Positions 24,953 to 33,700 of a stretch of DNA of 55,324 bases are shown piece after piece (positions within the stretch are counted from its first letter, which is position 1; every line of letters starts with the position of its first letter). Both the position numbers and the translations under genes were made by a program. This DNA is from an uncultured Bacteroidales bacterium (GTDB taxonomy: Bacteria > Bacteroidota > Bacteroidia > Bacteroidales > Paludibacteraceae): the NCBI GenBank assembly GCA_900320865.1, contig ONTT01000011.1:1-55324 (forward strand), read 5' to 3'. Below the pieces are notes generated by a model, which saw only the letters and a program-made list of their open reading frames with translations, ran no database searches and was not told the origin of the DNA.

Positions 24953-27140
24953 TGCCCGCTTGGGCGTAGTACCACGGGCTGTAGTAACGGCTTCCGTCTT
25001 CGAATTGGCACATCCAGTTTCCTCCGTTCGACTCATAGGCACTGTTGAACAGGTTATTCGCCTGCGCCATCAACTGTATCGTCGGCCATTTAGCCGGCAG
25101 CGGTAACGTGTAGTGCATCGTCACGTTCGTCACCGTGTAGGGTTTCAGGATCGCTTCTTCTGACATCGTGTTATCCAGATACTGCTTGCTGACGGCAATC
25201 GTCTGTATGTCTGCGCGGAAACCCGCGTAGTCGAAGGTGAACGTGTTGCTGAAGATCACAGACGGCGAGAAAGCGATCGTCACTGTGCCGAAATTGATCT
25301 CGTCCTGACGAATCTCATTCCAGTCTGCGTCATAGATAGATACCCAGTCCGTGTAGTTAGGAATCTTATTACGCGAGAGCGTCAGATTGGCTGCCCATTG
25401 GAACCAACTCGTCGGCATCCAAAGACCCGTCAACTCAATACCCATTCGGTGACTCTTCGCTACGTTGCGTGTCAGATACGCACCCGTATCGGAATACTTA
25501 CCCGTCAATACCAACTGGTTCTTGTAATCCATATAATAGAGGTTCGCGCCCACGTGCCAGCGCTCGCCCGAGTACGTGTAACCCAATTCGTAGTCATATA
25601 ACTTCTCTGGCAGCGGGATATCATGCTCGCCGGCTTCCGTGAAATTCTTTCTGCTCGGTTCGCGGTTAGCAATCGCGAAATTGAAATACACCTGATGGCC
25701 ATGATCCTCATACGTGATACCCGCCTTCGGGTTGAAGAAATGGTAATGGCGTGTAGCGGTGAGCGGTTGCAGATCCTCGTCATTGATGCCGCCGATGTGA
25801 TAATATACATAGCGGTATTGCAGATCGCCGTACAGCGTCAGTTTCCGTTTCTGTTTGTTGATGATTCGCCAGTTCGCTTTGGCGTAGATATTGCCTTCTG
25901 CCTTCACGCCGTTGCTGCGGTAGAACTCCTCAGCAGTCACGGTCTGATACAGGTCATCCGTCACCAATCCCCAGTGCTCGCCCATATAATGGCTACCGGC
26001 ACCACCGATCGTCAGGTCGGCCGGTTCAGAGCGGTAGTTGATGCTGAAAATGCCGCCGTAGTAATGGTTGTCCAGGTGTTTGTAACGAATAAAATTGGAC
26101 CTCTTGATGACGGTCGAGTCGTTTGGCTCGTAGTTTGGCAAACCGAAAGCAGAATACTTCTTGTCCGCCTTCATCTGCTCGTAGTAACCGCCGCCGTGCG
26201 TATAATGCAGCGTCGCATTCAGCACCCATTGTGGCGCTAATTTTTGCACCAGATTGATCTGAAAATGCTGTTGCTTGTAGTTGTCGTTCTGTCGCGGATA
26301 GTACGCGATATCTCCGTTCGCATCCGTATATTCGCCGGCAGGGTTATAACGCCGGTCGGTCAGCAGATTTTCAGCCGTCACGCCGTCCCACGCCATATAC
26401 GTCGTCTCCATACCTCCGAAGGCGGAGAACGTGATATTCGTTGCTTTGCCGTAGTATCCTACCGAACCGTAGTACGAGAACAGATCGGACTTCGCGCGAT
26501 AGAGATAACCGTCGGAATTGACCTTACTCAATCGAGCCTCGATACGCCAGTTGCGTGGGAACTGCACCTGTGCACTCACCATCTCGCGGAAAGTGTTGTA
26601 CATACCGCCGTTGAACTGCAACCTCACGTGTGCACGTGCGCTGTCGTTCAGCATCTTCTGCGTAGGTAACGTACTCATGTTCAACGATGCGCCGAAAGAG
26701 GACGAACCGTTCGTACTCGTACCTACACCGCGCTGTAACGTCAGGTTGGTCAGACTGGAAGCCATGTCGGTCATGTTCACCCAGAAAACGGTCTGGCTCT
26801 CCGCATCGTTCAGCGGCACGTCGTTCACCGTCATGTTGATACGTGTGTGATCCGTTCCGCGCACACGGAAATAGGTGTAACCGATACCCAAACCGTCGTC
26901 ACTCGTCGCTAATAACGAAGGCGTGTTCTGCAGCAGGAACGGCAAGTTCTGACCCGTATTCTCGCGGTTCAACTGCTCGTTGTTTAACTTCTTGCGGGTG
27001 TCCGCAGGTTGCTCCACCTTCGCAATAATCGATACTTCAGGAATGTCACGTCCTTGAATAAGGATCGTGTCCTCACTCGTCTGCGCATAGGCAGACATAC
27101 ACAGCGCGAAAGCGCATAAAAAAAGAATGTTCCTTTTCAT
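24918..27140 (-). CDS. TonB-dependent receptor, predicted thiamin uptake
   Basis: An outer-membrane beta-barrel receptor with a signal peptide (KRNILFLCAFALCMSAYAQ), a plug domain (LPFLLQNTPSLLATSDDG, YFRVRGTDHTRINMTVNDVP) and a 22-strand-type barrel ending in an aromatic residue (Trp). There is no N-terminal carboxypeptidase-like domain, unlike SusC proteins. The upstream TPP riboswitch marks it as a thiamin or thiamin-precursor transporter (the OMR1 type known in Bacteroidetes). The ATG at 27140 is chosen. An ORF beginning at 27155 uses an ATG that is part of the conserved riboswitch core and would not give a proper signal peptide start. Confidence 0.93.
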   Translation of the reverse strand: MKRNILFLCAFALCMSAYAQTSEDTILIQGRDIPEVSIIAKVEQPADTRKKLNNEQLNRENTGQNLPFLLQNTPSLLATSDDGLGIGYTYFRVRGTDHTRINMTVNDVPLNDAESQTVFWVNMTDMASSLTNLTLQRGVGTSTNGSSSFGASLNMSTLPTQKMLNDSARAHVRLQFNGGMYNTFREMVSAQVQFPRNWRIEARLSKVNSDGYLYRAKSDLFSYYGSVGYYGKATNITFSAFGGMETTYMAWDGVTAENLLTDRRYNPAGEYTDANGDIAYYPRQNDNYKQQHFQINLVQKLAPQWVLNATLHYTHGGGYYEQMKADKKYSAFGLPNYEPNDSTVIKRSNFIRYKHLDNHYYGGIFSINYRSEPADLTIGGAGSHYMGEHWGLVTDDLYQTVTAEEFYRSNGVKAEGNIYAKANWRIINKQKRKLTLYGDLQYRYVYYHIGGINDEDLQPLTATRHYHFFNPKAGITYEDHGHQVYFNFAIANREPSRKNFTEAGEHDIPLPEKLYDYELGYTYSGERWHVGANLYYMDYKNQLVLTGKYSDTGAYLTRNVAKSHRMGIELTGLWMPTSWFQWAANLTLSRNKIPNYTDWVSIYDADWNEIRQDEINFGTVTIAFSPSVIFSNTFTFDYAGFRADIQTIAVSKQYLDNTMSEEAILKPYTVTNVTMHYTLPLPAKWPTIQLMAQANNLFNSAYESNGGNWMCQFEDGSRYYSPWYYAQAGINVHAGFVVQW

Positions 27141-27146
27141 TTTCTT

Positions 27147-27205
27147 TAACAGCATTACCTGTTCAAGTTCTAAGGGTATATTCTCAGCCGAAGCACCCCT
27201 AATTA
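27147..27205 (-). promoter_or_regulatory. TPP riboswitch (THI element)
   Basis: On the minus strand the aptamer shows AGGGGTGC, then GGCTGAGA, then ACCC, and GAACAGGTAATGCTG: the conserved core of the thiamin pyrophosphate riboswitch. P1 can form between TAATTAG (27199-27205) and CTGTTA (27147-27152) with one bulge. The aptamer ends only six nucleotides before the receptor ATG (27138-27140), with no separate terminator, so control is probably of translation start. TPP binding would lower receptor synthesis. Confidence 0.93.
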
Positions 27206-27216
27206 CAAATCGGGTG

Positions 27217-27248
27217 CAAAGGTACAGCTTTTTTTTGATATATGCAAG
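27217..27248 (-). promoter_or_regulatory. Promoter of the riboswitch-receptor unit
   Basis: Minus strand CTTG (27245-27248), 20-bp spacer, TACCTTTG (27217-27224). Transcription would start about 5 nt before the aptamer. Confidence 0.8.
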
Positions 27249-27249
27249 A

Positions 27250-27275
27250 AAAAATCGCTCTTACGGGCGATTTTT
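27250..27275 (-). terminator. Terminator of the giant-protein operon
   Basis: AAAAATCGC (27250-27258) and GCGATTTTT (27267-27275) form a 9-bp stem with an 8-nt loop; on the minus strand it ends in six T. It separates the 27293-27715 gene from the riboswitch promoter. Confidence 0.75.
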
Positions 27276-27292
27276 CCGATTTTCTATTTTCT

Positions 27293-27715
27293 TTATTGCC
27301 TTGCTTTTCTTCCAGAACGGGAAGTAAGGAAGAAGGCATAAAATGCGGCGAGAAGGGCGAGGAGGATGAGAGGGGTTTCCCCGACGGGTGACTCCCAAAC
27401 GCCTTCACCGATCGCTTCTGTATCGGGTTCAGGTTCTTTCACCTTGACTCTTTTAGATCCGCAAGTAGCGGAAGGTATATAACAAGCTCCTCCTTCGCTA
27501 TTGAGCGTAGCAAAATTCGATGCACTAATCGCGGTAAGAGAAGAGGTTGCGCCTACCCTATCCCTTCCTGAAGGGAAGGAATTCGACGATGCCGTATAAG
27601 CCGATGTAGAGCGGAACTCCGTTGGCGGAGCGCTATACGCAAAGGGCTTGTATTCCGCGGCGTAAACGCTCGCCGCGACCCATAAACAGACTAAAACACT
27701 TACTAATTTCCTCAT
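27293..27715 (-). CDS. Small exported, membrane-anchored companion protein
   Basis: A 140-residue protein with a signal peptide (RKLVSVLVCLWVAASVYA), a Ser/Thr/Ala-rich middle and a C-terminal membrane segment. The end (ESPVGETPLILLALLAAFYA, then a basic tail SRSGRKARQ) has the layout of a processing or anchoring signal: Pro-Val-Gly, hydrophobic stretch, basic end. It overlaps the stop of the giant T9SS gene by 4 bases, so the two are co-expressed. Residues around SFPSGRDRVG are encoded by a palindromic GC-rich repeat (27552-27579). The function is unknown. Confidence 0.7.
   Translation of the reverse strand: MRKLVSVLVCLWVAASVYAAEYKPFAYSAPPTEFRSTSAYTASSNSFPSGRDRVGATSSLTAISASNFATLNSEGGACYIPSATCGSKRVKVKEPEPDTEAIGEGVWESPVGETPLILLALLAAFYAFFLTSRSGRKARQ
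27552..27579. repeat. GC-rich palindromic interspersed repeat, copy 1
   Basis: CCTACCC, then CCCTTCCTGAAGGGAAGG: an imperfect palindrome that shares its layout with the copy at 48437-48470 in the MATE gene (opposite orientation). Both copies are inside coding sequence and read in different frames. Confidence 0.7.
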
Positions 27716-30700
27716 CTAATCACCATCCTTTCTGTATTTTTGCCTCGTTGTATAATATATACACCTGTAGGCAATTGGATATTAGAGATGAGGTCGTGTT
27801 CAGATAGTTTAAGTACAGGTCGTCCAAGGACATCGTAAATTATTGCAGATTGGTTATTGGCAGTTGGTAATTGGTCATCTACCTCGTCGATGTCGGTTGT
27901 AACGCCGGGTTGGCCACCGTCGGTCGTTGTGCGCGCGCCGTTACCATTGATGAAATAGCGGATTTGATCCGACTCCGGCGTACGAACGGCTACTTGGAGT
28001 CCGTTCGTAATCTGGATGCTATCATTGGTAAGCGCATCGTAGAGATAAAGCGGCGTCGACCAGTGGCCTTCGAAAGCGAACGAGAGTAAAGTATAATCCT
28101 CATACTCATAGTCGGGCAGCGTAGCAAAGACGAGCGGAATAGTCCCGATGGAATCGCGGACATCGAGCATCAGCGCTTCATTTCCGGCGATGGTATACAT
28201 CGAGAGCGGGGTCTCGTATGCCACGTTATTGCTTGTACCGGACGAGAGGTTGAGCGCATCCTCTCCTGCTACATAGTTTCTCGAAGCCATCGCAGACTGA
28301 CCGATGGTCAGATATGCTTTGCAAAGTCCTCCGTCGGTTTCGTTTGCAGCAGACATATAGAGCCAGTTGACTGGAGAGGGCTCTTGGTACGCAGCGCGTC
28401 TTGCGGGAGCGGAGAAAGATATCGTATCAATAGAGATAGCACTACCATCCGCCATTGCAACGAGAGCTTCGGGACGAAGTTCCACTTCTAATTCTGTGTC
28501 TGCCGAAGCGGCTATCAATCCTACAGACCGCTGCGGTGCTACGAAGAACTGACCGGGTCCGTTTATGACACGTATGCTGTAAGAGGCTTCTCCTTCACGC
28601 AGGTGATAAGCCGTGAAGTAATAAGAGGTTCCAGTTCCTCCCTTATCCAACTTGCTACTGTTGTCTTGGCAGAGTTTATACACATCGATAAGCGCCATGG
28701 TCGGGTTTCCGAAGAAGAACACTTTAGACGGCGTTTCGTTAGTGAGCGTATAGGTCATACCGGCTGTTTCCGAGCCGGCCGTTGTACGCGCAGTAGCCAA
28801 GTCTGTCTTATTGAAAGCCAAGTTATTGGACAGATCTTCGAAAGCAGGTTTGCCCTCCATAGTCTCAACAGAGCCGGTGCCCCAAGAGCCATCGGGTTTC
28901 TTACCGATATAGGGATAATGGGTCTCTTTCTTGGGCAAGCGAACGATAACCGAATCTTTATCCTCGCCCGTCTTATCGTACGCCAAGAGCAAGCAAGCCG
29001 TACCCGGCGTGAGCGGCATCTTCATCGTGTTGGTAAATACCCAGTCTGCGGAAGAGCGGGATTTGTACGACAATTCATTGCCTTCCGTATCGGTGTTATA
29101 ATAAGCGAAGGGTACGGTCTGGTTATAATACGCGGCATACATCGCATACGGCGTTTTACGATTATACTCAGCCGAATAAGAGGTAGAGGGATCTTTAAAC
29201 TCCTTCGGATCGAAGTCCACATTATCGGCTACTTTTGGGATATACATATCGCCTGCATAGATGTATTTGAGTGCCGGAGAGAAGGTCATATACTCGGCTG
29301 TTGCCAAAGGCACATCCACGAATGCTTTCTCGTAATCCAGATTCTCCTGGCCGAGCATGGTAGCACGAGGCTTGAAGAGCACCTTTTTACAGGTATTCTT
29401 CGCAAATCCATAATCGAGCGTATCGATACGACGAGGAACGGTGTTGTTGACAATAGGCAGGGTGTTAGCCGCAGCCATCTCCGGAATGATAACCTGGGTT
29501 TCACCCATGGGCACTTTGGCTTTGAAGCCATCGGCAGGGGCGCTCACCATAACAGGCGTCCAGTTGTTATCATCGTTCCAATAGTTAATACCATCCGGGT
29601 GCGAAGGTGTCCATTGTACCTTATCAGGAGCGATAGCCAGAATGAATTCCGAATTACCGCGGCAGGTACCATCTCCTCCTTCGTTATAGTAAACGATGCT
29701 ACTTACATCGAAGAAGGACGTTTTGAATTTATACCAATAACCCGCTTTGAGGGTAATGTTATTGGCTACCTGATAACCCGGCATGTTGTGGTCAGCAGTT
29801 CCTGTACGTGTAGCGCCTCCTTCTGCGATGTATTTCACACCCCACTTATTACAACCGCTATCCGATTGCTTGATTAATACATTGTCATCTCCTGTTCCAG
29901 AGGCATCCCATGTCGTCTTCGAAGCATCATAATTATAGCATTTGCAATCGGTTGCCTGCAATTGCGCGATATACTCACTCGTTACCGGGGTGAAGGTCAC
30001 ATAGCGGTTATCAATGGTTGATTCTTTAGACGGCGCTTTGTAATACTCATCAAAGATACGCTCTTGCACGATGCGGTCCTGGTGATAACGGAAGGTCTTG
30101 GTAGCAGGGTTCCATTCCGGATCATTACTATCGATCACATAGGTCGAGTCCCAACCGATAACCACGCCTGCATGCTCTGTGTGGGTGATATCTGCAATTC
30201 GCACTTTCAGGCTACTATTTGCTTCTGCAGCCGTAGCACGAATGACAGGGGTCATGTAGTAGTTACCCGGCTGGAGATTATCGTATCCAAAACGCAAGTG
30301 ATAATCGGACTTATCGGAGTGTATCTCAAACCAACGCGGCGTAGCACAAACGGTAATCTCTCGCGTTTCACGGGTCTCAGCATCCACGTAGGTACCACTC
30401 GCAGGTATCGGCCAGAACACCGCGTATGAGTTATTATTATCCGCCATGTAGATATCGTAAGACGAAACACCTATTTCTACATAGCCCAAATCCACGATAA
30501 GGTGGTTGAGAACCGCGTAGATAGAGTCGGCTTGTTCCTTTGAATAACGTTTATCATACATAAAGTATTCAGGACGCACATTATTCCAGTTAGTCTCTGT
30601 TTTCATTTGATTCCCCGGTTCATCCGCACGGAAAATAGTCATTATTTCACGGAACTGGTGACGCGTTACACCGAAACGATTCTTGAACCATTCATCTGCA

Positions 30701-33700
30701 GTCATGTTACGGTCAATAGAGTCCGTACGAACGACATCGAACATACACTTACCGGAACCCGATAAAGCACCGCTCGGCAAGAAGGCATCATTGATAGTAG
30801 CTGTAACGCTATAGGTAGCATTCGCTGTGCGAAGTGTATGCGCAGCGTCACTACCATTTAATTCATCGCGCCTATAGTTCGGCCAAACGCCATCAAATCC
30901 GGAGACATGTATCTCAATCGGGTTTTTAATAGGGATAGTTCGTACCGCCGCACAACCTACTGTAGAGAAGTTCGGGTGTGTCTCCGCATTGGGAATGACA
31001 GCCATTACCACGCGGAATGTATCACCCATAAGCGCATGTACCTGCTGCGATAAATACATTACATAGTACTTTTTCTCATCCGTTCCCTCGTTCACATAAC
31101 ATTTCTTTTTAGTTGTTACGGCTGTAACAGCTACAATCGAATCGCAAGGCGATGACCCATTGCAAGGCATATGAGCGGTAGACGGGATACGAATCACACC
31201 GCAACTCTTGCCGGAGAGATCCGTATGGGGAGTGAGGGATATATCGTTGACATAGACATCGATATCTCCGGCTCCGGAAGTTCCACCCGCCTCTACATCC
31301 GTTTGTAAGGGCTCGAAGCCGCTGCCACCTCTTGCTTTCTTCTGATACTGGAATGCGACCAATTTGCCGGAGAGATCCGGTAAATTTTTATAGTCGAGAC
31401 GAGCCGTAAGATGCACATCACCTCCTGCCTCCGATTCCAAACATGTTGCTTTATTCTGGAAGACCGTCATCGGACGCTCTTTGGCGATAAAACGGAGACG
31501 ATCAATAAGCACATAAGCGTTATCTACTGTAGATCCGTTCAGTGTAGCCACACAGCGGAAACTATCTTTATCGAGGATGGATTCGCGAGGAATCTCCAAT
31601 ACGAACTGCTGCCAGACATCATCTCCTTTATACTCTAACTCACTTGTCTTGAATCGGTGAATCGGTGTCCAATCGCCTGCGCCTATTTTTCCTTGCAACT
31701 CCGCCGTGATTTGCGGGTTATAACCCGTTCCAGGCAATGGATTCGCAAGGTCAAAAGTGAGGTAAATCTGCTGGTCGGAGCAGGGCAATTGCGGATAGGT
31801 AAAGTCAAATATGGATAGCGGCTTCTGCGCGGCATGGATACAGAGCATATATCCGTTCGCCGCTCCCGCCATTGCTTCGGTTGTACGCCCGTTCAACGTG
31901 AACTTATTGAGGTACGCATACTCACCCGCAGCCGGCAGATCGGTCTTGAACACACGATAGTCATCGGAAATTGACCCGGTACCTGTACGCGGATAGTGGT
32001 AACTGAATTCGGTGTAGGACCAAGGCAAGGTATGATAATATGCCTTTACATCCGTGGTACCCGGAGCTTCGAAGTTCTCATTACCCAACGTGAACAAGAT
32101 ATCATAGTGGTTCTGGATACTATCCTCCGATATGATCGCCGAAGTAGAAGGTCCCACTTTCGCCTTATCGCGCGTCACAACGGTAAACTGCGCCAATTGG
32201 AAGTGGTCGGTACGCAAGCGATAGTATATCGTTTGTCCCGCTGAAGTATGGGTAGTCGCGCTGATACGCAAGGTTCCATCTTCGAGCATACGATAGTTTG
32301 CGTTATTGGTTCCTTTACGCGCTACAGGATCCCACGTTGAGGTAGATGGGTTATACTTCTCCCAAACCGGTACTTCTTCATAATCCGTTTTCGAGGACTC
32401 GATTATCTCATAAATCATCCAACCTTGGTTGACATCAGTAGAACCAGAGTTACCACCTCCTTCTATCACATCAAAATCAGGTTCATAGTGTTTCGTCAGA
32501 GTCCAGTGATAGTCCCACTCAGAAGCTGCTATAAAACCATTTCGGCTGAACGTCGATAATCCCCACTTTTTACTCCACTGCATGTGTAATTTAAAGAGCG
32601 TACACGAATCGGAATTATAATTCCCTTTGTACGAGTATTTACATCCGCTCACCATATCGCTTTCACCACAGCCAGTAAAATCGTCATATCGAATCCATTT
32701 ATCACCCGTAACATCACTCTCTCTACCAGAAATCCATTTCATAATATAGCCTTCACCTATACGGCGATAACTATACAATGGATAATTGTTTTGGGATAGC
32801 GTAAAATAGCCTTGTGTAGAGGATTTTGTTAGCACTATCTCACAGTTAGCATTTTCCAAGACACGACTCGTCATTAAATAGGCACGCAAGTCTGAGGTAT
32901 CGTTTACGGTTCTACCTTGCGAATACCAGTCCAGAGCCGCAATATCTTCCGTTCCGGTACGACCCACGGCATAACCGGAGGTCTGATAGTCCGAATGACC
33001 AGACGTCTTACGCGGGTTCACCAAGATGACTTTCTTGGTTTGTCCGGAGGTCATATCATTCAGGTCTTTCTTGGTAAGCAGTTTTAGACGTTTGGGTAAC
33101 TCAACTGTACGTTTTACACCCACACGACTATAAGAGTCTTTTTTCGTATCATTCAAGGTCCCCTTCAAGCCCATATCGTCTCCTCCATTGCCGGTATTGA
33201 AATAATAGATATACTGCAAGTGGTCGCGCTGAACGACATTATCCGAATCTATCACCGGATAACGCTGGATCAAGGAGAACGGACGACCCGCCGGCACAAC
33301 AACTGTATGTGTCTCCATCCATTTGCCTCCGGTTCCATTTCCACGATACTTCTGCAGTGTATCTGCTTGTTCCTTCGCAGGGTGAATATCGAGTATTTGG
33401 CGATAACTAATCGTCGGTTCTTTTACGGCAGACAAGTTAACATCTACTTGACCTGTAGGATCAATATCATAGTACGCACTTACATCGCACGCTATCTTAC
33501 CGTGTTTATTATTGACTTCTCCGTATCTGATGGTTGGGATGTGTGTAGGTTCTGCCGTACTAAAGTGAGGGATAGTAAATCTCGGATTGGAAGGGTTTTC
33601 CACATCTGTCATCACATCCCAACGGCCACGAGAGGACGCATCACTCGTATGGTTGATTTCCATGAACGCACTGTCCCGCTCATTAGTCGGCTGACTTCCC

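Noticed and set aside
28603-29877. Plus-strand ORF of 424 codons opposite the giant T9SS gene
   Set aside because: Antisense to the long continuous protein; its sequence has no family features.
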